Positions 1 through 11,139 of a DNA stretch of 64,000 nucleotides are shown here, piece by piece. The stretch spans positions 34,852,502 through 34,916,501 of the forward strand of contig CM068547.1 of NCBI GenBank assembly GCA_035048495.1, in the 5' to 3' direction. Made by a program: the position numbers and the translations under genes. Below the pieces are notes generated by a model that made no database searches, was not told the DNA's origin, and was given only the letters and a program-made list of their open reading frames with translations. This stretch comes from Euptelea pleiosperma (lineage: Eukaryota > Streptophyta > Magnoliopsida > Ranunculales > Eupteleaceae). Position 1 is the first letter of the stretch. Every line of letters starts with the position of its first letter.

Positions 1-1752
1 ACCTCCTGTCCCTAGCAGGCGTTACTCATAATCAAATCAAGTAAGCCTATAGAGAACGCTATTAATTTACAGCTTCAGAGTAAGATTTGAGTGCAAAACC
101 TATTTTTGTGGATGAACTATAGAAAATATGAATTCCGATGTTGCTCCTCTTCTAGGGCTAAGAACCTTCCCACAACAGAAGCATATGTTTGCCACCATTA
201 TAATGACTTTGTCTAACCATTAGGGAAAAAAAAAAAAAAAACCACATCCAATTTGATTGCAAGTTCCGAGTCATAAACACAATAGTTATGATACGTTTCA
301 GAATTCTTAATGATTTTGGCTTGCCAGAGCACATCATCAAAAAGCAAACAATGATAAAGTTAATATTATACAAAGTAAATTCAAAAAAATGCAATTGAAA
401 ACACAATGCGATTCAGCATTTGAAAAAATATATAGCTTGTGGCTAAATAAATTAATATTAACCTTGAGAAAGGCTATAACCACAATGAATGGCTTCTTTG
501 TCACGTCAATCCTCGGCCCTATGGGTTTTAGCCTAAAATAGAGAAACTATGTTTAATGGTGAGATTATCAATTCAACCTACTATAATATATAGCTAGTTG
601 GTATGTATTACACAATTATTGATTCAACATAAATATATAGCTCGTGGCTAAGAAAATAATTTATTCGCTTAAAATGGACATGGTAGCATGGCACTTGAAT
701 ATCAACCATGAAAAAGCTTGTGACCAACATTGAATAAACTCTTAACAAGTAGATCCTTGACCGAATCAGCTCTGCCCTAAAAATGAAGAAACTAGGGAAT
801 AAATTGAGTTACTTTTCTTCATTGACAGAGGAATAGATGCTTAAAGTAATAAAAGTAAAAGATTTTATCAATATTTCTCGTCACGGGTTTCTTAGCATAT
901 GGATCAACAAAAACCAAAGAATTGAATATGGATCATACAATTAAGAAATAAAAAAAAGGTGCATTGAATTTCAAATAACCATATTCGTTACATTCCTTAT
1001 GCCCTTGTCATTGCACTTGGAGCTACACTGACAACCTGGCAAATATCATGAATCACAATCGCTTTCACATACCCTATGATTTCTACCGATGCTTATAATC
1101 TTTAGATGTAAGAAGTCTAATACCCTTCTCCATGGGAATGTCTCTCTTGTGTACTCTTCATTGCAAAAGATACTCGTTAATGTTATTTGCGTTGACAACT
1201 ACTAGGTACCATTAACTCATAACTCATTGCGTACCATGTGTGGCCAAAAGGCATGTAAGAATGAATCATTTTCCTTATCAAAAAAAAATTGTGGATCTTT
1301 CTCCTCACCTTTGCAGACAATGCACAACCATCCAACCATGACACTAAACATAATTTTACTTGCAATTCAAACTCAAAAGGCAGAATCAATTAGTGGAAAC
1401 GCATGGACCTTTTATGGACTGCGACCTACGCAGAATCAACCAGCACAATGGGACCCTCCATATGGCAAAAGAGGACAATCGCTTTTATTAGTTTTTCTAT
1501 CTAAAGAAAAATATGCCCATTTCTTATGAATAAACATGCTTCTTTATGCCACATGGTGGAGGGCCATTGGTCTAAGATTTGCTTCAAGGAGATAGAGTGA
1601 GATGGAAAAACACATGGACCTTTTATGGACTGCCAAGAATTCCCGCTATCCTGTATTATTCATGTAAGGTCAGGTGCCAATTTGGATAGCTGATATAACA
1701 AAAAACTCGATTGCCTCAACTACAATAAAACAAACTCTTTATGTGCTAATTG
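1..1752. other. AT-rich non-coding DNA
   Basis: I see no gene here. The sequence is AT-rich with short homopolymer runs, and the small frames on either strand have no recognisable motif. A 21-bp stretch (CATGGACCTTTTATGGACTGC) occurs twice, at 1402-1422 and 1613-1633. This could be a small duplication or the flank of an old insertion, but the DNA between shows no transposon signature I recognise. Confidence 0.5.
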
Positions 1753-1771
1753 AAAGGGAATTCATGTGGCT

Positions 1772-2044
1772 TCAAGGTTTCATGTGGTAATTGAAAGGTA
1801 ATTCATGTGGCCACCTTGTTCTATTGGGGTTCAGCCATTCCTGTGCTTCAAGGTTTCAGATTTGAAGATTATGTTTGCCGGTGGGATCAATTGATGTATT
1901 AACCATAGGGCTGGTTCGGTGAGCTGCTTTTTGGGGTGGGGTGTTTAGCTTTGTTGGCTTGCGCCTCCCTGTTTTCTGTTCTTGCTTTTGTGGGGCTTTC
2001 TCAGCCCCTCCCTTAATAAATTTCATTTTACCGATCAAAAAAAA
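1772..2044 (+). mobile_element. 5'-truncated LINE (L1-type) 3' end with TSD
   Basis: From about 1811 the plus strand encodes the last ~30 residues of an L1-type ORF2, including FRFEDYVCRWD and ending in TAA near 1902. This matches the C-terminus of the LINE at 6755-18517 (FRFEDFVFRWD). It is followed by a short 3' UTR ending in ACCGATCAAAAA, the same tail as that LINE, and a run of A. A 19-bp direct repeat, aaagggaattcatgtggct, sits at 1753-1771 and directly after the poly-A at 2045-2063, the mark of target-primed insertion. A third imperfect copy of this repeat lies at 1793-1810, so the true 5' end may be 1772 or about 1811. Confidence 0.85.
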
Positions 2045-2063
2045 AAAGGGAATTCATGTGGCT

Positions 2064-3978
2064 GTTGAACACATATCAATCAAAAGACTCAAGTTCATTG
2101 ATGACAATGCAATGAATCGGTAAATATGAATAGTTAGTTGTAAGGAGAAAGACCAACAAAATAACTTCAAGTTCCAAATATAGTTTTATAGTTTTCTTTC
2201 TCATGCTGTCACGTACAGGTGGAACATCGTGATACTGCCTTAATCCATGTGCACCAAAAGTTAGTCCACTGAAAGATGGATGCTGCATCCCACAAGATCG
2301 ACCATAACGTGTGAATGCAAGGGTTTAAGATCCGAAGGGCATCAGATTAACATGTGATATGGGTGCAGGTCCCACGTGGTGTTGAAACACCTAAGACATG
2401 GTAACTAGATAGGGCACCATTACGGACCTAAGGGGTAGAATTTTTTATTTCTTTTTCGAAAGAAATTAGTAGCGAAAACCTGATGCATGAGAAACTGGTC
2501 TTTGATTTCTGTGAGCATGAAAAATTGGTTTGTTTTCTATAGAAATGCATAAACTTTAAGTGGAGCAGAAGAGAGAAAAAGAAATAAATTTTCAGCTCAT
2601 ACGTAACCCAAAAGACAGCCAAAAGAAAAAAGAAGAAACAAACAAAAGAAAACGCCTCATCCTTGTAGTTACACAAATAGGCAACTTATTATATACTGTG
2701 ATTTTAGGCCACTATTAAGTTTAGAAAATACATTTTCATCAATCATCATCTTCATCATCTAAACCCTATCCCAACTATCTGGGGTCAGCAACATGAATCC
2801 TATTTCTCCATTTGACTCTATTACGAGTTATATCTTCTGTTACATGTTCATCATTCCAACTGCTAGAATATATACACAATTAAAGAACATGGTATGAAAA
2901 TCTTCCATGAAAGTATGAAACTGTTCCAGTAGAGATGCATAAATGCTATATATAATTTTGTCATGAAAGACATGGGAAACCTCCAAAAAGAGGAAAAGAA
3001 GAAACCAAAGAAATATGCATCAGCCTCAGTAAATTGGGTACCAAATCAAATAAGGTAACTGAGAAGATCGCTTGCAAAATAATAGAATACAACCATTAAT
3101 GAATCAAAAATCAGTTCCAATAGAAGTATCAATCATCACAACAAATATTAACTCCTAACATTGAGATATCACATCTAATTGACAGGGTTTTCTTCATTAC
3201 ATGCAGAGCTAAGAACTAGTAGATCACCAACATTAGTGGAACCCAGCACAATGCATGTGTGCCACATGTTATTGCCTTGCAATAATACACAAAGTTATCA
3301 TTTCCAAACAGAAAGAAATTGAGACAATGCTTGTTCTCTTCCAATTGATATCTTTAATTTCCGGAGCAAGAAGAGATGATCAGCGAAGGGAATAAGCAAA
3401 GTGCAACAATAAACAAACAATTAAATACTCAAGAGAAAGAAATCTCTCGAGGTGTAGGAAAAACAACGAATCTCACAAACAAAAACTGGCAATAGTTTCT
3501 ACTTATGCCTACCCATTCTCCAAGAGTTCTAGCACTTGGAACTGATATCAAGCTTGTATTGTGGTCACCACAAATTAATCTATCCAATTTAACATAGTGT
3601 GACTGGTTACAATCCTCTGCCAGTACACATAGTGTGACTGATAGGCACTAACAATTTTTGAAATAAGTCTAAAATTATGACTAACATTTTAGCTCAATCT
3701 AGATGTATCGAACTGTATTAATGCTAGATGAATTGTTAGAGCAGGTCACTAGCACTAGTCCACTTAGGTTTAAATTTTATCTAGTAATATCCTCAAGTGT
3801 TTAAGTGAGCTCACTATTTACTGTGGTACAAGACAAATATTAGTAAAAATACTTCATATGATTCAGAATCTTGAGGTTTCCTGTGTCCAATCATAAAATC
3901 TTCATTAGAGCTATTGGGTTCTCACAATTCCCTCTTTTATCAAGTTTATTTGCTGATAAAGGATACATTGTTTTCCTA
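2064..3978. other. Non-coding DNA, no recognised gene
   Basis: This is AT-rich sequence without a supportable gene. On the minus strand around 2206-2288 a short open stretch (SFSGLTFGAHGLRQYHDVPP) looks compositionally like coding DNA, but I do not recognise it and see no convincing splice sites. A SINE-like segment is listed separately at 2757-2870. Confidence 0.4.
2757..2870 (+). repeat. Possible SINE 3'-domain fragment
   Basis: The segment reads CTAAACCCTATCCCAACTAT followed by CTGGGGTCAGCAACATGAATCC. It resembles the conserved TGGGGTCGGCTACATGAATCC block that I recall from many dispersed short plant repeats, attributed to SINE 3' regions. No tRNA-like A/B boxes and no TSD are visible nearby, so at best this is a truncated copy. 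Confidence 0.3.
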
Positions 3979-5035
3979 GCAAATATGGATGTTTTTATTC
4001 ACTTGTTAACTCTGGATTTTTCTTCTTCAGTTCAAATCTTTTACCAAGTAGTTCTGCTTTTCACTTGTTTATAATGGTAGCTTTCACTTTCCTAGAATAG
4101 GTAGCCCTTTTTTCTACAGCAATAGAATCAGACATCAATTTTAATGGGGCCATACAGTGGCTTTTACTCTATTGTTTAGAGCTAGCTTTTTCCATGGAGA
4201 ACTATTTCAAATGGAGGCTAACAGTCGATTGTAGTGAAGTTTCGAAATCAACTAAGAGCAAATATGGATGTTTTTATTCACTTGTTAACTAATGATTTTT
4301 CTTTTCCAGTTCTCATCTTTTAACAAGTAGTTCTGTTTTTCACTTGTTTATAATGATAGCTTTCACTCCTAGAATAGGTAGCCCCTTTTCTGCAGCAATA
4401 GAATCAGACATCAATTTTAACGAGGCCATACAGATGGCTTTTACTCTTTGGTTTAGAGGTAGCTTTTTCCATGGAGAACTATCTCAATGGGAGGCTAACA
4501 GTCAATTGTAGTGAAGTTTCGAAATCAAATAAGAGCAAATATGAATGTTTTTATTCACTTGTTAACTCAGGATTTTTCTTTTTCAATTTTCATCTTTTAA
4601 CAAGTAGTTCTATTTTTCACTTGTTTATAATGGTAGCTTTCACTCTCCTAGAATAGGTAGCCCTTTTTTCTGCAACAATAGAATCAGACATCAATTTTAA
4701 CAGGGCCATACATATGGCTTTCACTCTATTGTTTGGAGGTAGCTTTTTCCATGGAGAACTATCTCAAAGGGAGGCTAACAGTCGATTGTAGTGAAGTTTC
4801 GAAATCAACTAAGAGCAAATATGGTTGTTTTTATTCACTTGTTAACTCAGGATTTTTCTTTTCTAGTTCTCATCTTTTAACTAGTAGTTTTGTTTTTCAC
4901 TTGTTTATGATGGTAGCTTTCACTCTCCTATAATAGGAAGCCCTTTTTTCTGCAGCAATAGAATCAGACATCAATTTTAATGGGGCCATACAGATGGCTT
5001 TCACTCTATTGTTTGGAGGTAGCTTTTTCCATGAA
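3979..5035. repeat. Tandem array, ~279-bp unit, ~3.8 copies
   Basis: Four direct copies start with GCAAATATGGATGTTTTTAT (or a close variant) at about 3979, 4258, 4535 and 4815, giving periods of 279, 277 and 280 bp. Each unit contains the same landmarks in order: a TTTTTC-rich stretch, CACTTGTTTATAATGGTAGC, AGAATCAGACATCAATTTTAA and CCATGGAGAACTATCTCAA. The fourth copy stops at AGCTTTTTCCATGAAG. Units differ by scattered substitutions and small indels. Short reading frames recur at the same place in each unit because the DNA is repeated, and I do not regard them as genes. Confidence 0.9.
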
Positions 5036-5189
5036 GAAAACTGAATAGGAACTTGCCACCTCTAAGATAAAAGGGCTTTGATGACGCATAGTTTCGCTCC
5101 CAAGGGAGCCGGACTCTGAACATTAGGTTTCGATCCCATGGTAGGGGGCTTAATAGTCGGGTTGCGAGAGTCAAAATGTCACACTACAA

Positions 5190-5840
5190 TTTCAGATACC
5201 ACTCTAAATCTTGGCCACCTAATGGGCAGGCCCCAAAGTGTGGATATCATATGGAATCAGTCCTCTGTATAGCTCAAAATGGAAACCCATACGAAACCCG
5301 AATAAGGTTATCAGAGGGTTTTCCCTGATGTTACAATGCATCATGTATTCATCGAATTTTGTGATGTAATCAGCGACATAAATAGATCTCTGGCTCAAGA
5401 TTTTGCCATTAATCTAAAAGTCTCTCTCAATAGCTCAAAGACAAATCTTCATGAAGATTTCCTTAATTTCAGTCTACTGAGCAATGGGCTCTTCGCCACT
5501 TCTCTAAATCTTACGCTCGATGTTGGTCCAATAAAGTTTAGTTTGTCCTACCAATTACATCTTGGCAAACCGAACTCTACATCCTTTAGGCCTTTTGTAC
5601 CACTCAAAATGATGGTCCATATCAGACAACCAGTCGAGGAAAACTTTTTGGGTCCAAGCGACAATCAAAACTAGGAGCATCAATCTTAACCGTCTTCATG
5701 ATGCGGTCATTGTAGTCATAGAGCCCTAATATTCAGTAGGGGGTTGGTGACCACCCACACGATCTTTACCTAGGTCCCAGCCTCGACCTCGGCGTCGCCC
5801 TAGATTACGAGACTCTTCCTCGTCTATAGGACTCTACCTT
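5190..5840 (-). pseudogene. Decayed Ty3/gypsy gag fragment
   Basis: Read on the minus strand with frameshifts, the segment shows landmarks of plant Ty3/gypsy Gag: an arginine/glycine-rich head near 5800, IMKTVKIDAPSFD near 5690, DWLSDMDHHFEWY near 5630, LVGQTKLYWTN near 5550, and YITKFDEYMMHCNI near 5350. It is broken by several stops and frameshifts and lacks the zinc knuckle. It lies directly downstream (minus sense) of an RT fragment, which is the reverse of the normal gag-pol order. Limits are approximate. Confidence 0.7.
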
Positions 5841-6480
5841 GGAGGTACTATAAATCAGGGTATCATCGACAGACACAACCAAGAACTTGCCCACGCAAGG
5901 CCTCAATACCTATATCATAACCCTCATAAACGTACACGGGGCATTGGTCAATCCAAAGAGCAAGACTATCAAACCATCATTTGTCTTAAAGGTGGTTTTC
6001 AACTCAACTCCCAAAGGGATGTGAATTTGATGGTAGCCACTCTTAAGTATATCCTTGAAAAGACCGTTCACCGACCATTATGTCTAGCATGTCGTCCAAC
6101 TTCAATATAAGAAATCAATATTTGACCGTGATTTTGTTGATGGCTAGACTATCCATGCACATCCTCCAAGATTCATCTTTCTTGGGAATGAGAAGCGTTG
6201 GCACAACACAAAGGCACAAGCTCTCTCAAACTTTCAAATAAGCTCATCAACTTGCTTCTTTAGTTCAACATGCACAATGGAACTCGTTCGGTAGTTCAGG
6301 AGCTTGGGTAAAGTTGCTCCGGGGAGTGGGGACTATATCGCTTGCGTGCTAATTGACCCTCATTGGAAGAAGCTCATCTGGCAAATCATCAGGAAAAATA
6401 TCATGAAACTCCCTATACACTGGAGCCACATCTGGTGGAATCTGAACAACCGATTCAGGCGACGAATCTTTAGCTAAGAG
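5841..6480 (-). pseudogene. Decayed Ty3/gypsy reverse transcriptase fragment
   Basis: The minus strand encodes broken but clear RT blocks: LPDELLPMRVN near 6375, [15 protein letters not shown] and AINKITVKY near 6190-6120, [10 protein letters not shown] near 6090, a remnant of the GYHQI region near 6020, and VGKFLVVSVDDTLIYS near 5880-5850. The catalytic YxDD-type motif is present as SVDD. Multiple frameshifts and stops make it non-functional. The element has lost its protease, integrase and LTRs here. Confidence 0.8.
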
Positions 6481-6539
6481 GCATAAATGATGGATTCATC
6501 CTTGGTCTCTCTCTCTCAAATCCTTTCGCACAGATGACT

Positions 6540-6623
6540 CAATACGATAATGACATGAGGGTTCAATACGATAATGACATGAGGGTTCAAAGATTGACCC
6601 AATTCGAGAATGACATGAGGGTT
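6540..6623. repeat. Short tandem repeat, 24-bp unit
   Basis: CAATACGATAATGACATGAGGGTT is present exactly at 6540-6563 and 6564-6587. A third, longer and diverged copy runs to 6623 (ending AATTCGAGAATGACATGAGGGTT). It is a local minisatellite next to the gypsy remnant. Confidence 0.8.
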
Positions 6624-6904
6624 TTACACAACAAGTGGATCTGCTGGATATCTTTACATATTTGCTATAGGTCAGATTATTCTGACATGCTATTTGATAC
6701 GCCTTTGTGGTAAAATATTCCAAAATGCATACAAAAGTTATTGCAAACTTGTAATTTTTTTTTTTTTTTTTGATCGGTAAAAGAAAGATATATTAAGAGG
6801 GCTGAGAAGGCCCAAGAAGGCTATACAACGACTCCAAAAGACTAAACAAGAGCAAAAGCGGGGTCCCACCCTACAAGGGCGACCCTAACAGGGGAAACAA
6901 ACGA

Positions 6905-7855
6905 CTACATAATCATGCAATCCCACCGAAAAACAAAGTCCTCAAATCTGAAATCTTTGATCGCCGGTATGACTGAGCCCCAATGAAACAAAATGGCTTT
7001 AATGTTCATCACAAGCTCCTCGAAGGTGGCGTCCTTATCTTCAAAAATCCGCCGATTTCTTTTTTTATACAGCTCCCAACAAATGGCATGCGGTAAAAGC
7101 CTCCACAGCATTCGACCACTAGCTGAGAAGGCTATAGAATGCCAGCTTCTAAAAGTATCTAACACTGAGAGGGGAAGGACCCACGAAACTCCGAAGAGAC
7201 AAAGGAAATGATCCCAAATTCTCTTGGAAACACTGCAATGAATAAGCATATGGTTGGTATTTTCCTCGCCACTAAGACATAAAATGCATCTATTGGGCAT
7301 CTGGATACCACGTTTCCTCAACTTTTCCACCGACAGAATCTTATCCAACATCGCACACCAAGAGAAAAAGGTGACTTTGGAAGAAATAGGGGTCCTCCAT
7401 AGGCGCTTGGCTGGGAAAACACTCTGGCTATGGCCCAAGAGTCTAGAATAAAAGGATCTAACCGAGAAAGTCCCCTTAGGATCCTCTATCCACCATCTAA
7501 AATCCTCTGCACTATCCGATAACTTGACCTCTTCAAGCCGACTCAGTAAGGCAGCCATCGTTTCCAACTCCCAATCATTAATCCTTCTTCTTAACCCCAG
7601 ATCCCAAGATAGGACGCCTTCTTCAACGGCGGACACAGCATGAACTGACTCGCCTTTGCGGTTGGAAATGGCGTAGATAGATGGGAATTCCTCTTTAAGC
7701 GATAAGTCCCCACACCATCTATCTTCCCAGAATCTAACTAAATTACCTCTGCCCACTTTGAATTTGCTACCATTCCTGATCTCTCCCAACATCTTGGAAA
7801 TGCCTCTCCACACCCGTCTCATAGGACGAGGTTGGTACCCTGCTATCCCAACCAA
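6905..7855 (-). pseudogene. LINE ORF2 C-terminal part with zf-RVT domain
   Basis: This is an open segment of 316 codons, part of ORF2. The first half carries FKVGRGNLVRFWEDRWCGD, typical of the region after the LINE RT domain. The second half is the zf-RVT-type domain: FRWWIEDPKGTFSVRSFY, WRTPISSKVTFFSWCAMLDK, then the cysteine/histidine cluster RCILCLSGEENTNHMLIHC. The ORF ends at FEDFVFRWDCMIM. It is separated from the upstream part by frameshifts near 7840 and 7975, so it is not translatable as one polyprotein. Confidence 0.85.
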
Positions 7856-8343
7856 AAGAATCGACTCCCTGCTTGGCAGAAATCACCCTTCTCCACAGAC
7901 TATCCCTCTCGACACGAAACCTCCATAACCACTTGCCCAAAAGGGCATTGTTCATAAGTTTAAGATGGCGCACACCAAGTCCCCTTCCTCTTTAGGCTTG
8001 CATATCCTTGACCAGCTAACAAGATGAAACTTATGATTATCTTCTCTGTCGTCCCAAAGGAAGTTCCTGATGATCCTTTCAATTCTCTTGGCCACCCCCA
8101 TGCGTATGGAGAATAGGGATAGATAATAAATTGGCAAATTAGAAAGGGTAGTCTTAACCAGAATGAGTCTGCCACCTTTGGATAGGTACGCTCTTTTCCA
8201 TGAGGCCAATCTTCTGTGAAAGCGCTCCACAACCGGATCCCAAATGCTTTTGGATCTATACTTCGCTCCAAGTGGGAGGCCGAGATGGACCGTGGGAAGC
8301 TTTCCTTTCCTGCACGCCAAACTAGCTGCCACCGTGTCCAAAC
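7856..8343 (-). pseudogene. LINE ORF2 segment between RT and zf-RVT
   Basis: The segment carries VHLGLPLGAKYRSKSIWDPV, FHRRLASWKRAYLSKGGRL, then, after a one-base loss near 7975, a shifted frame reading MRHLKLMNNALLGKWLWRF. These are the conserved thumb and post-RT blocks of plant L1 ORF2. Its upstream edge (8339-8343, CAAAC) is one copy of the copia TSD. The reading frame continues without shift into 13873 and above when the copia and one TSD copy are set aside. Confidence 0.85.
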
Positions 8344-8534
8344 TGTTGAAGGACCTCTCTATTATTATAGATTGTTTAGTGTCTTTATGGTTTTATTTTC
8401 TTACTTATGTAAGGGCCCACACTTATTAATATAAATAAGATTCATTGGGGTGTGTGTAGGGTTAACACACGTAACCCCTCTCTTCTCTCTTCTCTTTCCT
8501 CTTTCCCTCTGCAGTACAAGACTTGATTTCAACC
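8344..8534 (+). repeat. Copia 5' LTR
   Basis: It begins TGTTGAAGG and ends TTCAACC, and is followed at once by the primer site. A TATA-like stretch, TATTAATATAAATA, at 8424-8437 is the likely core promoter. A pyrimidine-rich CTCTCTTCTCTCTTCTCTTT tract follows in the presumed R/U5. It is 189/191 identical to the copy at 13682. Confidence 0.95.
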
Positions 8535-8546
8535 TGGTATCAGAGC
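8535..8546 (+). promoter_or_regulatory. Primer-binding site (initiator Met tRNA type)
   Basis: TGGTATCAGAGC directly abuts the 5' LTR. It is the standard copia primer site complementary to the 3' end of initiator methionine tRNA, where minus-strand DNA synthesis begins. Confidence 0.93.
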
Positions 8547-9258
8547 AGATCATTGTCGGATCCATATCAAGACATACTCGGAAGATCGTACACACCGTGG
8601 AGGAACCCTAGCACCCTTGAGACTGCTGCTGTCATCGCTGACATCATCCAGCCGTACGGCTGACGTCATCAGCCGTACGGACAGGGTGCTCATGGAGACC
8701 TGAAACTCTACCCCCTGGTAGATCTTGATTAATCACGATTTTTAGTGATTTTTGGAGAATTTTCTAAGCCCTAGTTCGATGTCTTTGGGCTGATATTCGA
8801 AAAAAATCAAAAAAACTCGTTTTTTCTTCTCGGATGATTGTGGAGCCATCCGGCAACTTTTTCTGGGGATTGTTGCTTCGTTTTGGTCCCCCCATATCCC
8901 CTCTACAGATCCATAAGTGGATCTCTTAGATCCATCAAGTATTGAGGTGTGTGGGTTGATTTTTCCCCCCACATAGTACCGCCGGCGGCTTTTATTGGGC
9001 AAGGAGTGCTGTCCACGCACTACCCTACCTTATGGATCCTCAAAGAATGTCTTCTATGGTTTCTTTGATGATGTTTGGGTGTTGTTTAGGTGCTGCATGG
9101 TGTTCCCCTTGCTCCATGGCTTCTTAGAAGGTGTTGTTTGCCTCAACAGGCCTTTTCTCTCCTTCAAGTGCCCTCAGGTTGGTTCATAAGTTATTTTTTT
9201 TTGGTCAGTTGTGGTTTATTGCGTTTTTGTTACTGCTGGTTGTTCTTTTGGAGCGGTA
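8547..9258 (+). promoter_or_regulatory. Copia leader with TGACGTCA/CCGTACGG block
   Basis: This is about 710 bp of non-coding leader between the primer site and gag. At 8651-8680 it holds GCCGTACGGC then TGACGTCATC then AGCCGTACGG: two palindromic CCGTACGG motifs around the ACGT-core palindrome TGACGTCA. The same block recurs in the leader of the copia at 35967-36013. TGACGTCA is a typical bZIP (TGA/CREB-like) site, so a role in transcription or in RNA dimerisation or packaging is possible. That role is inference. Confidence 0.55.
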
Positions 9259-10437
9259 ATGTCGACTTTGAATGAGTCGGGCAAGTCAGATGCGTCCTCC
9301 GGGGCTCCCGTGACTACTATTTCAGCCCCAATGCCGTTTGAAAACCCTAGTTTGTAGATCACCACTACCAAGCTGGCTGGAAAAAATTATTTGGAGTGGT
9401 CTAGAGCTGCAAAAATGTTTATTGGTGGACGCGGGAAACAAGGGTACATTACTGGGCGATTACAAGCACCCGCCGAGACCGATCCTACATTTGAACAATG
9501 GGAGACAGGTAATCTAGCGGTTATGTCATGGCTACTCAATTCTATGGAGTCCCACATTAGCAGAGGATTCATGTTTTTTTCCACGGCCAAGGAGATCTGG
9601 GATGCAGCAGCCCAGACTTATTCACAGCAGCAGAATGTCGCCCGTGTGTATCAGTTACGCCAGAGCATTGCCACTTTTCGTCAAGGGGATTTGCCCTTGG
9701 CGGATTATTTTGCTAGGCTCAGTGGTATGTGGGAAGAACTTGATTATTATCAGGTCTTTACCCCTAAGTGCCCAGAGGATGGTTTACAGTATCGGAAGTT
9801 GGTTGAACAAAACCGTACATATGAGTTCCTTGTCGGCCTGAATGCCGATTTTGAGTTAGCCCGTGTTCAGTTACTCAGTAAAGACACATTGCCATCCCTC
9901 AATCAGGTATATGCATATGTTCAGAGTGATGACAGCCGCAGAGATATAACGTCTCCTTCTCCTGTTCATGAAAAGTCCGCCTTGGCTGCCTTCCCGCCTG
10001 CTTCCAAGCCTCCTAAGTCTAAAACCTCGGTCGTCAACGGTGGCACCAAAGGGGGTCCTCCACCTACTTGTGCTCATTGTGGCAAGAAAGGCCACACCAG
10101 GGATCGGTGTTGGAGCTTACATGTTTGTGAGGGGTGTGGTCGTAAAGGCCACAGCAAGGATAGGTGCTACCATATTCATGGCCAACCACCACAACTACCT
10201 GGGACTCCCACTACTGCTCACAGTGCGACTATGGATTCTACACCGGGGTCTCCGCCCCCCTATACTGCTGCGCCTCAACCTTCTGCCTCCACATCACCCT
10301 TCTCTAGAGATGAGATAGAGAACTTGCGACGCTTTATGGCCCAACTGGATGGGCCTGCTGCCACTTCTACGTTCGCACAGTCAGGTATCATCAGCTCTGC
10401 CAACCTTGTCTCTGCTTCCGCTTCCACTTCTAGTTAA
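9259..10437 (+). pseudogene. Copia gag region (two stops)
   Basis: The ATG at 9259 fits the frame of the whole polyprotein. The capsid-like domain covers about residues 40-240 (ITGR..., VMSWLLNSMES, FLVGLNADFELARVQLLS). Two CCHC zinc knuckles follow: CAHCGKKGHTRDRC from residue 271 and CEGCGRKGHSKDRC from residue 290. Both have the C-x2-C-x4-H-x4-C spacing. A TAG at 9355-9357 (residue 33) replaces a glutamine still present at the same place in the copia at 36.7 kb, and a TAA at 10435-10437 separates gag from protease. Translation could restart at the ATG at 9391 and still make most of the capsid. Confidence 0.9.
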
Positions 10438-11139
10438 CCCTGGATCATTGATTCAGGGGCTTCAGAGCATATGACCGGTATGTCATCCTCTTTTTCCTCA
10501 TATTCCGTTTGTTCTGGTGCGGATAAAGTCCGCATTGCCGATGGTACTCTTTCCTCTGTTTCGGGGAAAGGTCGTGTCACCCTCTCTTCCGGCTTATCTT
10601 TATCTTCAGTACTTCATGTTCCCAAATTTGCCACTAACCTATTATCCGTTAGTTCTCTTACGAAGAATCTTAACTGTTGTGCAACCTTTTTTCCTTCTCA
10701 TTGTGTGTTTCAGGACTTGGCCACGAGGAGGACGATTGGCACTGGACGTGAAGTGGGTGGTCTCTATCTCTTGGATGCGACTCCTACAGCCTCTGCAGCC
10801 CTTCAGTCTAGTAGTCTTAGCAATAGTGTCAATAAAGAGCATATTATGTCTTGGCATGCTCGTTTAGGTCATGTTTCATTTCCTTATTTACGCATGTTAT
10901 TTCCTGAGTTGTTTAAGTCGGTGTCCATTTCAGATCTTCATTGTGAGGTCTGTGCATTGTCCAAGCATTGTCGAACGACTTTTCCCCCTCGTGGTAATAA
11001 AAGTTTATCTATTTTTGACATTGTTCATACTGATGTTTGGGGTCCATCCCCTATTACTTCCTTCTTTGGCTATCGATATTTTGTTTCTTTTGTGGATGAT
11101 TTTTCTCGCTGCACATGGATCTTTGTTATGAAGTCATAA
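10438..11139 (+). pseudogene. Copia protease and N-terminal integrase
   Basis: In the same frame as gag. The aspartic protease motif is IIDSGASEHMTG with the catalytic Asp at residue 398. The integrase zinc-binding region follows as WHARLGHVSF, then HCEVCALSKHC, and the integrase core begins at FDIVHTDVWGPSP with Asp592. A TAA at 11137-11139, where related elements have a lysine codon (MKTKDE in the copia at 57.4 kb), ends the open stretch inside the integrase core. Confidence 0.9.

Noticed and set aside
3979..5035. Repeated units resembling a CRISPR-like or coding repeat
   Set aside because: Units are ~279 bp, contiguous and homologous along their full length, with no short repeat/unique spacer pattern. 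The recurring small frames are a by-product of tandem duplication.
5336..5674. 112-codon plus-strand frame as a host gene
   Set aside because: The minus strand of the same DNA clearly encodes decayed gypsy Gag motifs, so the plus frame is a shadow.
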